A program made the position numbers and the translations under genes. Shown here one piece after another: positions 1 through 7,390 of a DNA stretch of 10,200 nucleotides. Within the stretch, counting starts at the first letter, position 1, and the number at the start of each line of letters is the position of its first letter. The notes below the pieces were generated by a model. That model saw only the letters and a list, made by a program, of their open reading frames with translations. It did not search any database and was not told where the DNA came from. Source of the DNA: Sphingomonadales bacterium (GTDB lineage: Bacteria > Bacteroidota > Bacteroidia > UBA7662); contig VHAW01000058.1 in assembly GCA_016872225.1 (NCBI GenBank), positions 1 through 10,200 of the forward strand, in the 5' to 3' direction.

Positions 1-646
1 GTACCGACACCCCCAACGAATCAAAATAATGTTGCCAATACGGCAAGATCTCCTTGGAACCGGGGTTCTTGAAGGTCATGGGACTTAGGCCGAAATACGT
101 GGCATCCTTGCCGGTGGCCTTGGCAAAGGCCGCGTCGATTAACTCGCTGCAATACCATCGCTGGTTATCCAAAGCAAAGACCTCATCGTAAGGTTGGCCC
201 ACCTGGCCCAAGGTAAAAGACAAAACCTCCTTGATGACTGCCAGGCTCTCGCCTGTGCGGCCAACCAAAACACTGCCCCTGGGCCATTCCGTGGTACGGT
301 CCAAGAAATCCTGAAGCTCGGTCGCTACCACCCCACGACCCACCGACTCGAGGACTCGCAGGGTACCCTCGGCATCCCGGTAGAACAAGCCGCAATGCGT
401 GAATTGCCTACCGTAAACCGAACGTGTGACCCCGGAAATCGCGGAACATTCTTCGCCGCAATTCCATTCTTGAAAGATCACATCCCCATCGCGTAATTCC
501 GCCATCCCTAAACGCTCCAGGGAAGTTTCCGTGGGTTGATCAAGTAAAGATCCCTGGCCTAGTTTTTGAGCTGTGATGGTCGTCGTCCATAGAAAAAAGA
601 AAAAACCAACAACGAAAAAACGTGATCGATTCAACAAACCATTCAT
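1..646 (-). CDS. Exported YiiX/YebB-like cysteine hydrolase (permuted NlpC/P60 fold), 3' end outside window
   Basis: The sequence gives 215 codons from an ATG at 646-644 with no stop before the left edge, so the C-terminus is missing. Residues 1-26 form a signal peptide: basic MNGLLNRSR, then a Phe-rich hydrophobic stretch, ending near TITA|Q. The mature part matches the pattern of the YiiX/YebB-like permuted papain-fold hydrolases (Peptidase_C92): RDGDVIFQ at about 52-59, FTHCGLFY at 82-89 with the candidate catalytic His84, VLES at 98-101, and WYCSELI at 164-170 with the candidate nucleophile Cys166. In this permuted fold the His comes before the Cys, as here. Such enzymes are thought to cleave amide bonds in peptidoglycan peptides or lipid-linked acyl groups; the substrate is not known. 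The start overlaps the pepT stop by 4 bases (ATGA), which fixes the start and implies translational coupling. The family call is fairly sure; the substrate is not. Confidence 0.85.
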   Translation of the reverse strand, partial: MNGLLNRSRFFVVGFFFFLWTTTITAQKLGQGSLLDQPTETSLERLGMAELRDGDVIFQEWNCGEECSAISGVTRSVYGRQFTHCGLFYRDAEGTLRVLESVGRGVVATELQDFLDRTTEWPRGSVLVGRTGESLAVIKEVLSFTLGQVGQPYDEVFALDNQRWYCSELIDAAFAKATGKDATYFGLSPMTFKNPGSKEILPYWQHYFDSLGVSV

Positions 647-1908
647 ACGCTTGGATAATGAGGTTCTTCGGCAAAAAGAGAGGCCAGATGCATGATGGTC
701 ATCACCGCCGCGCCCATATCTTCCACACTCACCCATTCGGTGCGGGAATGAAAATGATGCCCGCCTGCAAAGAGGTTGGGACAAGGCAGACCCATAGCGG
801 TGAGCCGACTACCATCGGTACCTCCACGTATAGACCGCAGCCTGGGGGTCACGCCGGCCCTGCGCATGGCTTCGGCAGCATGCTCCACCAGAAAAGGATA
901 CCGATCCAAAGTCTCCTTCATATTACGGTATTGCTGCTCTCTGACCACCTCATACCGGGAACCGGGAAAAGCGGAAGTAGCAATCCGGGCAAATTCTTCA
1001 ATTTGGGCTGCCCAGCCGTCCAGTTCGGAAGTTTGGAAATCCCTCAAAATCCATTGTATGGTACAATATTCCGCATTACCCTGGATTGAAACCGGATGCA
1101 CAAAGCCTTCCCTACCTTCGGTATACTCCGGAGCACCTTGACTCGTAGAGGCGGCGTGCAAAATACCCCCGGCGACCTTGAGCGCATTCACCATCCGGCC
1201 TTTAGCAAATCCGGGATGAGCTGAAATTCCATGGATATGCAGCGTGAGGCTGTCAGCCGAAAAAGTTTCATCTTCGATATCGCCTCGCTCTTCTCCGTCC
1301 AACGTGTAGGCCCAATCCGCTCCCAGGGCCTTGAGGTCCAAATGATCTACCCCTCTTCCGATTTCTTCATCCACCGTGAAAAGAAAAACCAAGGGACCGT
1401 GTTTCCATTCAGGATGCAAGACCAATTGTTTGGCAGCCTCCATGATTTCGGCGACACCGGCCTTATCATCAGCGCCTAGAAGGGTACTCCCATCGGAGGT
1501 GATAATCGTGTTTCCCATTTGGTGCAACAATTCTGGGGCGTTGACCAGGCCCAAAACATATTGGCGCTCGGCATCCAGAAATAGATCTCTGCCGTCGTAT
1601 TGGGGATGCCATTGAGGCTTGACCATAGCCCCCGAGCAATCCGGCGAGGTATCTTGATGGGCACAAAAACAAAGCACTGGTAAATCGGGACCCGCATTGG
1701 AAGGAAGCCGCCCCACCACATACCCATAGTCGTCTATCGTCGCCTCGATTCCCCATTCCTGTAATTCGGCCAAAAGCAATCGACCCAAATCTTTTTGCTT
1801 TAACGTGGATGGTACGAATTTGGATTGGGGATCGGATTGGGTATCCATCTGCACATACCGCAGAAACCTCTCTGCAACACCTTGCCGAACAATGTGGAGT
1901 AAATCCAT
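643..1908 (-). CDS. pepT: Peptidase T (tripeptide aminopeptidase, M20B metallopeptidase)
   Basis: This gene encodes a 421-residue cytoplasmic di-zinc aminopeptidase that removes the N-terminal residue from tripeptides; the E. coli enzyme is about 408 residues. The M20B signatures are all present. CAHQDTSPDCSG carries zinc ligand His84 and Asp86. TLLGADDKAG carries bridging Asp147. FTVDEEIGRG carries the catalytic base Glu181 and ligand Glu182. YTLDGE carries Asp204. ISAHPG with His231 is the dimerisation-domain histidine motif. RGGTDGSRL is followed by GLPCPNLFAGG and FHSRTEW, where His387 is the last ligand. No key residue is missing. The ATG at 1908-1906 gives an N-terminus of normal length. 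It lies 80 bases downstream of the lipoprotein gene, and I see no convincing promoter between them, so read-through is possible. Its TGA is shared with the start of the next gene. Confidence 0.95.
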   Translation of the reverse strand: MDLLHIVRQGVAERFLRYVQMDTQSDPQSKFVPSTLKQKDLGRLLLAELQEWGIEATIDDYGYVVGRLPSNAGPDLPVLCFCAHQDTSPDCSGAMVKPQWHPQYDGRDLFLDAERQYVLGLVNAPELLHQMGNTIITSDGSTLLGADDKAGVAEIMEAAKQLVLHPEWKHGPLVFLFTVDEEIGRGVDHLDLKALGADWAYTLDGEERGDIEDETFSADSLTLHIHGISAHPGFAKGRMVNALKVAGGILHAASTSQGAPEYTEGREGFVHPVSIQGNAEYCTIQWILRDFQTSELDGWAAQIEEFARIATSAFPGSRYEVVREQQYRNMKETLDRYPFLVEHAAEAMRRAGVTPRLRSIRGGTDGSRLTAMGLPCPNLFAGGHHFHSRTEWVSVEDMGAAVMTIMHLASLFAEEPHYPSV

Positions 1909-1988
1909 ACCCTAATTAAAATTGATTTTTACCATGATTTAACAAAGCCCAAATTGTAGCGAAATTTCCTTTCTTGAGATACTCCAGG

Positions 1989-2954
1989 TCATGGCATAAA
2001 GGAAGAGGCGCGGTATTGCTCGGCAAAAGCAATTTTACCATTTCGCCAGAAATAAAGCCGATGAACCCCGCGGTGAACCACCGTTGAATTTCTATAACAT
2101 TGTTCCGAACCGAATGCTAAACCAAGAAATTCTCCTTGTTCCCCCAGGCGCAGAACCTCCACACGGTCCAATTCGCGACGCACGGAGTCAAGGTCCCTGT
2201 ACGGTGCAGCTTGGCTGGCCATAAACCTGGCCATCGTCACGGGAGGGCCGGACCATATCCACCCATCGTCGCTCCTCACCGACGAGGTATCGTTCCAAAA
2301 CAATTCAGCATCGCGGACATAGATTGCCTTCAAACGTTTTTCCCATGCTAACATTTTGAACCGCAAGGAATCAGGGGCGTTGGTGCATCGCATACCCCAA
2401 CGCGGCCATGGGGTTAATCTTAGGCTATCCGAATCGGGGGTACTGGGCCAGTCTTGTTCCCAAACACTCCAAAAGACGATTTTCAAGGAGCGGATTTCCC
2501 AAAGGACCGCCAATCGTCGGTATTTCCAAGACGAAGATGCACCGACTTGCCCATCTTGATAACGTTGACGCAGATAGCCCATGACACGGGTTACCGAGTC
2601 AGCAAGACTTACGGCTGGCAGAAGTGCCAAGCATTCGGTTTCCTGCCGGTATCCGGACCGGTATCGATAAAACAAAGGTTGGAAAATGGAGGCCCCGGCT
2701 ACAGGGGTGTCTTCACCGATGCGTAAGGTGTCCGCCAAAACGGCCCTAAGGCCAAGGGTATCTCCCCTGTCCAAGGATTGAATCCATCGCAGGGCAATCC
2801 AAGACAAGGTATCTCCAGCCGCACGCCACGGCTCCAAACGATCCGCAGGGTGCTCTGGCGCATTCCATGGAGCTTCCTCTCCCCGGTCAAGACAGGAACT
2901 CATCGTAAGCGAAACCGTAATCGTGGCAAAAATCAAAAATCGCAGGACACTCAT
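1989..2954 (-). CDS. Predicted outer-membrane or periplasmic lipoprotein of unknown function
   Basis: A 321-residue protein I do not recognise. The N-terminus is a lipoprotein signal: MSVLRF, a hydrophobic stretch to residue 17, then a lipobox-like TMSSC with Cys21 as the likely lipidated residue. Residues +2 and +3 after it are Leu-Asp. The mature part is acidic and rich in Trp, Arg and Asp. It begins with a helix-like segment (PWRAAGDTLSWIALRWIQSLDRGD) that resembles the start of small NTF2-like or cystatin-like lipoprotein domains, but I cannot assign a family. Other cysteines are few (LALLP-region ECL, MRCT and EQCY). No catalytic motif is visible. A good promoter lies upstream at 3001-3031. 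The gene is first in a minus-strand set that continues with pepT after 80 bases. That it is an expressed lipoprotein is well supported; its role is unknown. Confidence 0.8.
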   Translation of the reverse strand: MSVLRFLIFATITVSLTMSSCLDRGEEAPWNAPEHPADRLEPWRAAGDTLSWIALRWIQSLDRGDTLGLRAVLADTLRIGEDTPVAGASIFQPLFYRYRSGYRQETECLALLPAVSLADSVTRVMGYLRQRYQDGQVGASSSWKYRRLAVLWEIRSLKIVFWSVWEQDWPSTPDSDSLRLTPWPRWGMRCTNAPDSLRFKMLAWEKRLKAIYVRDAELFWNDTSSVRSDDGWIWSGPPVTMARFMASQAAPYRDLDSVRRELDRVEVLRLGEQGEFLGLAFGSEQCYRNSTVVHRGVHRLYFWRNGKIAFAEQYRASSFMP

Positions 2955-3000
2955 GATAAGGCCAAATTGAACCTCCCTAAATTAGTTTTAACCTCATACA

Positions 3001-3031
3001 CAAACTTAGGCCCAAATAGACCTTGGCCATA
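3001..3031 (-). promoter_or_regulatory. Bacteroidota-type promoter of the lipoprotein gene
   Basis: On the minus strand, TAAGTTTG (3008-3001) is a perfect match to the TAnnTTTG -7 box. A TATG element (3031-3028, 3 of 4 to TTTG) sits 19 bases upstream. Transcription would start near 2994, giving a leader of about 40 bases before the ATG at 2954. A GGGAGG lies in this leader, about 15 bases from the ATG, which is too far for a typical ribosome binding site. Confidence 0.65.
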
Positions 3032-3067
3032 CATTCCCCGTGGACGCATTCCTTGTAGATTGACGCT

Positions 3068-3690
3068 ATAAAATTCAAGCCTTTATTTTGCTTGCTTTTG
3101 TGGATAATCCTTGGCTTTGGCCTGCGCAATGGCCGGATCCTTCAAGCCCAGTCCAAGGTTAAAGCACCTCGGATGGAATACCTACGATCCATCCCCGCCA
3201 AAGTCCAAGCAAGTTTCGGGAAAGTCTAACGTTGGAAGGGTATCCATCTTCGTAACATCAGTCCCCGAACGGTCGAATTGTGGTGGCCCCCACAAACTTA
3301 TGGAGACCAGCATAGCACTTTGCTGGTATGATACCTCACGATGGTCAGAATATACTGGACCCTGCAATCGGGGGGGGTCGCCTGGGAATTGGACAGCTTA
3401 ATGGAAATTCATTTGCACAACGGCATACCGCCCTGCATTTTGGGGATGATTGATAACGGTCTCAGCCTCTTCGAGCATAATTCCTCCCTAAGCCCAGCCA
3501 GACTTTGGGATTCGCTGTGCCATACCCTGCAACAAAAAAGTCCAGGGCTGGCCCTCGCGGATCAAAATGCGAATAGTTGGTGGAAGAATTAATGCCTTGG
3601 AACATATCCTCGAATTTCAGATGCAAGAACCCTTGACCACGATGTGGAATCCACCCCACGGCTTGGATCATGTCAGCTTGCCTTTCAGCT
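3068..3690 (+). pseudogene. Decayed secreted alpha/beta-hydrolase esterase (putative esterase / enterochelin-esterase-like family)
   Basis: No frame here is open, but joined frames give a recognisable esterase. ATA AAA TTC (3068) begins a signal-peptide-like stretch (KFKPLFCLLLWIILGFG ... LQAQ), with ATA where ATG is expected. The same frame has a TAA at 3227-3229, then NISPRTVELWWPPQTYGD, a typical 'PRTVDVWLP..Y' strand, then a TGA at 3329-3331. HDGQNILDPAIG follows in another frame from 3337. At a run of eight G (3370-3377) the frame must return, giving GGVAWELDSL and then GMIDNGLS and ARLWDSLCHTLQQKS. A further shift near 3565-3577 leads to LVEELMPW (3577-3600), which stops at TGA 3634-3636. 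In this family the order DGQN, G.W..D, IDNG, LVEELKP, GSSMGG is fixed. The nucleophile-elbow block expected around 3640-3670 is not intact. The neighbouring genes read cleanly, so true decay is likelier than sequencing error. Confidence 0.75.
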
Positions 3691-3870
3691 TGGATCTTGA
3701 AACAAGCGATGAATATCATCTGGACGGCTGGAGTGCATCCGAACCAAAGGCGTAGGAATGGTTCACCGATGAGCCACGCGGTATCACTTACGTTCTATTC
3801 CCGCAAGGAAGCATCCCCGTTTCTCGTAGGGTCAAGGTCGGAACCTTTGGTAGAAAATAGAATAAATCAG
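3691..3870 (+). other. Gene-free stretch, possible 3' relic of the decayed esterase or another gene
   Basis: No intact gene is visible. Two joined pieces look protein-like: DEYHLDGWSASEPKA ending in TAG at 3753-3755, then in the same frame EWFTDEPRGITYVLFP to a TAG at about 3858-3860. I could not match them to the C-terminal half of the esterase family, which would contain the catalytic Asp and His. They could be a second relic joined by a deletion, or chance coding-like sequence. The antisense reading frames across this stretch show no family features. Confidence 0.3.
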
Positions 3871-3888
3871 GTAATTTTATCCCTTGTG

Positions 3889-3920
3889 TTTAAAAATCCT
3901 GCCAAAAATTCCTAATTTTA
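3889..3920 (+). promoter_or_regulatory. Probable promoter of the T9SS cargo gene
   Basis: TAATTTTA (3913-3920) matches the TAnnTTTG -7 box at 5 of its 6 fixed positions, and TTTA (3889-3892) matches the TTTG -33 element at 3 of 4, with 20 bases between them. The start of transcription would be near 3927, about 40 bases before the ATG at 3967. A second TAATTTTA at 3872-3879 lies 41 bases upstream. The leader is A/C-rich with no Shine-Dalgarno sequence, as is usual in this phylum. Confidence 0.5.
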
Positions 3921-3966
3921 GGGTTAAACCACTCCTACTCTTCTTTGCAAAACCAAACCTTAGCTT

Positions 3967-6117
3967 ATGAAAAATCTCCTTTTAAGCTGCCTTTTACTCT
4001 TGGTGTTGGCCCCCATAGCCTTTGCTGGACAAGGGGGACCGGATGCTTACGGGTATACCTGGAAAGATTCCAACGAACCCGGTGGACCTACTTTCAATTG
4101 GATTAACATTACCACCACGGGCATCCAGGTGACCGGTTTGGCAGACGATAATTTTGTCGGGCCTTTTGGCTTTATTGACGGATTCCAATATTATTGGTAT
4201 TACCCAAACCAAGTGTGGATTGGTTCGAACGGTTACCTAAGTTTCAGCGGCAACAATTTTGCATCACCCTTTCCCACGATTCCCAATACCGCCAGCCCGC
4301 ACAATTTTATTGCTGCTATGATGTCAGATCTCAATTTTGACGGAACAGGTAATCCCGGAACCTGTTATTACCGCAATACTGCCGATACCATTGTGATAAG
4401 CTGGATCAACGTACCTTTCTGGATTGTAGGTACCCCATCCTATATTGGTTCCAATTCTTTTCAAATCGTTTTGGTTCGGTCGGACCGGAGTATCACCTTC
4501 AATTACCAAACCCAATTAGGCAGCACCCAAAACAATGATATCACCATCGGTATCGAGAACATTACCGGGCAATTGGGACTCCAACATTCCAAAAATGTTT
4601 ATCCTCCCACCGGATATTCCATTAAATTTTATTACCCCACCACCACCACCTACCAAGTTGTGGATGGAGGAATCGACTGGAATATGGATGAAGGTAATGG
4701 AGGAATGTTTGTGAAAAGGTACAGCACTGTCCCGGTAGTCACCAATGTCAAGAATTTTGGGAATCAGCCTCTGTCCAACATCAGCGTGAGTGCCACCATC
4801 AGCCACCCCACAGCCCTGGGAATGTCCGGAACAGGCCAGATCGCAAGCCTCATCGCTGGAACCGACACCTCTTTCACCTTCAGCACCCCCTTGATTCCCA
4901 CCGATCCCGGGATATACAACATGATATCTCAGGTAGGAGGTATCGTGGGAGATTTGGTTGCCTCGAATAATTTGTTAGCAACCAAAATCATTGCTATTGA
5001 TACTTCGGGAACGCATATTCCCATGGAATACCATGACGGAACACCGGATTTGGGGGGGATTTCTTGGAGCGGAGGCAGCGGTGGGGTAGGTTATTACATG
5101 AAACCGGCCTTCTACCCTTGCCAAATCAACGGTTACCGCTTGATGATTTCCGCCGACCCTATGGCCAACGGTTGTTACCTCAAGATTTTTGATGATGATG
5201 GCCCCAACGGAAGCCCAGGCACCATGCTGGACTCGGTTTTTGCTTCCCCAGTCTCCTATGTTGTGGGTGCCAACAGTTTGATTCCTACGTCAGGAGCACC
5301 CATTACCATTCCAAGCGGTGGGTTTTATGTGTTATGGATCATGCCTCCCGGAGGTACAATCGCCTTGGCCCGCGATGCAACCCCTCCCATTTCCAACCGT
5401 TCCTACGAATACTTGGGTGGCATATGGGCGCCATGCCGATTCCGTTTTACCGAGGATTATTTCCTCGGTGTTAGTGTACGTTGGGCCAATTTCGAGGATA
5501 TCAGCGCGCAACGCATCGTCTCTCCACCGGCTAACAGCCTGCTCCGAACCCCAACACCCGTGCAAGTGAGGGCGCTCAACATGGGGAGCAATGTAAACAG
5601 CCAACCCATTCAATTGGGTTACAAGTTTTCTATAGAACCTGCGGTCTATCACCAAGTTCCGGCTTCAGCGATCTTCTCAGGCGATTCCCTTACTCACCAA
5701 TTCAGTACCCCCATATCATCGGGAACTTTACGATCCGGAACCTTGTGTTATTGGGTCAATATGAATGGAGATATGTTTGCCGGGAACGACACCTTATGCA
5801 TCAATGTGACATATCAACCCAGCGTTGGTTTTAGCGAAGTTGATGACCGATCAGCATCCTGGAACATTTTTCCCAATCCGGCCAACGACCACACTTTTGT
5901 GCTTGGTTTGAACGAACAAACCCTGCCTTTGGAATGGGAAATATGGGACGCAGTGGGGCGTAAACACGCGGTGGAAATGACATTTGAGAGCGAAAGCCGG
6001 GCACGGCTCAATGTGAGTGGTTTGCCCCCTGGCTTTTATCACCTACTTCCCGTCCCTCTAGCCCACGGATCCGAATCGACTTTGCACAAACCCCTTCCTT
6101 TGCTCATCCGGCGATAA
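3967..6117 (+). CDS. Secreted multidomain protein with T9SS type A sorting domain
   Basis: A 716-residue exported protein. Residues 1-20 are a clean signal peptide ending AFA|GQG. Residues about 24-225 form a beta-rich domain (PDAYGYTWKDSNEPGGPTF, WIGSNGYLSF, MMSDLNFDG, FQIVLVRSDRSITFNY) common at the N-terminus of surface proteins in this phylum. Residues about 252-345 look CARDB-like: VTNVKNFGNQPLSNISVS, and a closing DLVASNNLLATK. Residues about 346-510 are a jelly-roll-like module with FDDDGPNGSPGTMLDS and SGGFYVLW. A second CARDB-like domain spans about 512-617 and ends FAGNDTLCINVTY. Residues about 630-716 are the sorting domain: WNIFPNPANDHTFVL, WEIWDAVGRK, LNVSGLPPGFYHL. The family route is export by Sec, then across the outer membrane by T9SS, with removal of the tail and attachment or release. 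No enzymatic motif is visible, so adhesion or a structural role is an inference. It stands alone with its own promoter. Confidence 0.9.
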   Translation: MKNLLLSCLLLLVLAPIAFAGQGGPDAYGYTWKDSNEPGGPTFNWINITTTGIQVTGLADDNFVGPFGFIDGFQYYWYYPNQVWIGSNGYLSFSGNNFASPFPTIPNTASPHNFIAAMMSDLNFDGTGNPGTCYYRNTADTIVISWINVPFWIVGTPSYIGSNSFQIVLVRSDRSITFNYQTQLGSTQNNDITIGIENITGQLGLQHSKNVYPPTGYSIKFYYPTTTTYQVVDGGIDWNMDEGNGGMFVKRYSTVPVVTNVKNFGNQPLSNISVSATISHPTALGMSGTGQIASLIAGTDTSFTFSTPLIPTDPGIYNMISQVGGIVGDLVASNNLLATKIIAIDTSGTHIPMEYHDGTPDLGGISWSGGSGGVGYYMKPAFYPCQINGYRLMISADPMANGCYLKIFDDDGPNGSPGTMLDSVFASPVSYVVGANSLIPTSGAPITIPSGGFYVLWIMPPGGTIALARDATPPISNRSYEYLGGIWAPCRFRFTEDYFLGVSVRWANFEDISAQRIVSPPANSLLRTPTPVQVRALNMGSNVNSQPIQLGYKFSIEPAVYHQVPASAIFSGDSLTHQFSTPISSGTLRSGTLCYWVNMNGDMFAGNDTLCINVTYQPSVGFSEVDDRSASWNIFPNPANDHTFVLGLNEQTLPLEWEIWDAVGRKHAVEMTFESESRARLNVSGLPPGFYHLLPVPLAHGSESTLHKPLPLLIRR

Positions 6118-6163
6118 GGCACCAAATTTTTCTTCCTTTATCGCCCGAAAATTTAGGCGCAAA

Positions 6164-6193
6164 TAGCAAAATATAAAGAGGGGATTTTGCCTA
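6164..6193 (+). terminator. Weak hairpin after the T9SS cargo gene
   Basis: TAGCAAAAT (6164-6172) pairs with ATTTTGCCTA (6184-6193) with one bulged base and an 11-base loop. It lies about 45 bases past the stop at 6115-6117 but has no T tract after it on the plus strand. A second inverted repeat, GGCGATAA (6110-6117, overlapping the stop codon) with TTATCGCC (6138-6145), is nearby. Either could help end or protect the message; neither is a classic terminator. Confidence 0.3.
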
Positions 6194-6207
6194 TGAAACC
6201 AAAACAA

Positions 6208-6231
6208 AAGCCTGACCTCTCGGTCAGGCTT
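6208..6231 (-). terminator. Rho-independent terminator of tRNA-Leu
   Basis: A perfect 10-bp inverted repeat, AAGCCTGACC and GGTCAGGCTT, with a 4-base loop. On the minus strand it is followed by TTGTTTTGG, a T-rich tail. It starts 4 bases after the encoded CCA end of the tRNA, so it terminates the tRNA transcript. On the plus strand it is preceded by A and not followed by T, so it is less suited to the convergent gene. Confidence 0.8.
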
Positions 6232-6235
6232 ACGT

Positions 6236-6322
6236 TGGTGCCCAGAACTGGACTCGAACCAGCACAGGATTACTCCCACTACCCCCTCAAAGTAGCGTGT
6301 CTACCAATTTCACCACCTGGGC
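6236..6322 (-). tRNA. tRNA-Leu (anticodon GAG), CCA encoded
   Basis: An 87-base class II tRNA. The acceptor stem is GCCCAGG pairing with TCTGGGC (one G-T), followed by discriminator A and an encoded CCA. The D-arm contains GTGGTGAAATTGGTAGACAC. The anticodon stem is CTACT/GGTAG with the seven-base loop TTGAGGG, which places GAG at positions 34-36 and reads CUC and CUU codons. A long variable arm, typical of Leu, is followed by a T-arm containing GGTTCGAGTCC. It lies downstream of mltG on the same strand, with its own promoter and terminator. Confidence 0.95.
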
Positions 6323-6331
6323 AAGTCACGA

Positions 6332-6364
6332 TAAAGGTACATCGAAAACGCTAATTTGAACAAA
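6332..6364 (-). promoter_or_regulatory. Promoter of tRNA-Leu
   Basis: On the minus strand, TTTG (6364-6361) is followed after 21 bases by TACCTTTA (6339-6332), a 5-of-6 match to the fixed positions of the TAnnTTTG -7 box. Transcription would begin only a few bases before the mature 5' end at 6322. The promoter lies just after the mltG stop at 6386-6388. I see no terminator between them, so some tRNA could also come from read-through. Confidence 0.65.
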
Positions 6365-6385
6365 GGGGCGTCCCACAATCACTCT

Positions 6386-7390
6386 CTAACGGATACCCCG
6401 AAGGTTCAACCAATGGTGGTAGGCCTTGGCATTTTGCTGATGCTCAGTCCAAGAGGATGCAAAACGATGCGAACCGGGTTGGGATGGATCGGCACAGAAA
6501 TACAGAAAGGTATGGGCCTTGTTTTGAAGAACTGCGTCAATCGCATCAGTCGATGGTGTGCAAATGGGACCTGGAGGCAGTCCTGTGACTCTGTAGGTAT
6601 TGTACGGCGATGCTATAGCGATTTGGGTTTTCCCTAACCTTCGCAGTCCAAAGTCCCCTGCAGCAAATTTGAGGGTGGGATCGGCTTGCAAGGGCATACC
6701 AATACGCAAACGATTGAGATAAACACCCGCAACCGTAGGTCGTTCGGGCGTGTATTGGGTCTCCTCCTCGACAATAGAGGCCAGCGTAATGACCTCAAAG
6801 GGTTTCATGTTCAGGCGATCAGCTTTGGCCAATCGCAAGGGCGTCCAAAATGCATTAAATTCTTTGCACATTATTCGCTGGAAAGCCCTGGGTTCTATTG
6901 TCCAGTACACTTCGTAAGTATTAGGTAAAAACAGGGCCATTTGCCATTCAGGGCGAAATGTCTGAGAGTCGATTCGTAAGGAATCACTTAGGAGATCTGC
7001 CCATTTCAGCGAATCCGCATACAGGCTATGCGCTAAAAAGGATGACAGTTGAGGTACTGTCCGAAATTTTCCCAACACAAGACGAACAGGGGTTTGACAA
7101 CCTAAATTCATGGTTCGGAGCCAATTCAAGGTGGAACTATAACCATTGAAGGGATAATGACCTGGTTTTAAGGCCCTCATGCACAGAATCTTCCGGTAAA
7201 CATCCGCCCTGTAAGTCCAAAGAGTCCAGGAGGGATTCTGTTCGCGTAATTTTGACCAAAGATCCGACCAATTCTCCATTCTTTGTTCACGCATGGCGGG
7301 CAATGCACGCGGCCAAAACAAATCTGCCAACACCATAAGTAGGGCCAGACCCAAAACCCAAGCTCCCGCTACACGCATTCTTGGATTCAC
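6386..7390 (-). CDS. mltG: Endolytic murein transglycosylase MltG (YceG-like)
   Basis: A 334-residue protein of the MltG family. These inner-membrane enzymes cut nascent glycan strands inside the chain and leave 1,6-anhydro-MurNAc ends, which limits glycan length. One N-terminal membrane helix (about 7-25) anchors a periplasmic region. A LysM-like segment precedes the catalytic domain. The family motifs are in order: FLPNTYEVYW (154-163), ITLASIVEEET (201-211) with the catalytic Glu208, VAGVYLNRLRIGMPLQADPT (220-239), SPYNTYRVTGLPPGPICTPS (261-280), and FLYFCAD followed by GSHRFASS. The length is normal. The frame opens with GTG at 7390-7388, which overlaps the upstream TGA as GTGA. An ATG four codons on (7378-7376) is an alternative start. 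The gene is co-transcribed with, and probably coupled to, the multiheme cytochrome gene. Confidence 0.93.
   Translation of the reverse strand: MNPRMRVAGAWVLGLALLMVLADLFWPRALPAMREQRMENWSDLWSKLREQNPSWTLWTYRADVYRKILCMRALKPGHYPFNGYSSTLNWLRTMNLGCQTPVRLVLGKFRTVPQLSSFLAHSLYADSLKWADLLSDSLRIDSQTFRPEWQMALFLPNTYEVYWTIEPRAFQRIMCKEFNAFWTPLRLAKADRLNMKPFEVITLASIVEEETQYTPERPTVAGVYLNRLRIGMPLQADPTLKFAAGDFGLRRLGKTQIAIASPYNTYRVTGLPPGPICTPSTDAIDAVLQNKAHTFLYFCADPSQPGSHRFASSWTEHQQNAKAYHHWLNLRGIR

Noticed and set aside
622..1089. 155-residue plus-strand reading frame
   Set aside because: It is antisense to pepT, which has every M20B motif. The frame is rich in His and Gly with no family features.
3370..3377. G8 run as a programmed frameshift or phase-variable switch
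   Set aside because: Adding or losing one G would only restore one junction. The missing ATG, two in-frame stops and other shifts would remain, so this is decay and not regulation.
3111..3401. 96-residue plus-strand frame in the gap as an independent gene
   Set aside because: It is out of frame with most of the esterase blocks and has no family pattern of its own. It is an accident of the decayed gene.
3462..3719. 85-residue minus-strand frame in the gap
   Set aside because: It is the complement of recognisable esterase remnants and shows no signal, motif or start context.
6110..6145. GGCGATAA/TTATCGCC inverted repeat as the main terminator of the T9SS gene
   Set aside because: The 8-bp stem has a 20-base loop and no T tract after it, so it is too weak to call on its own.
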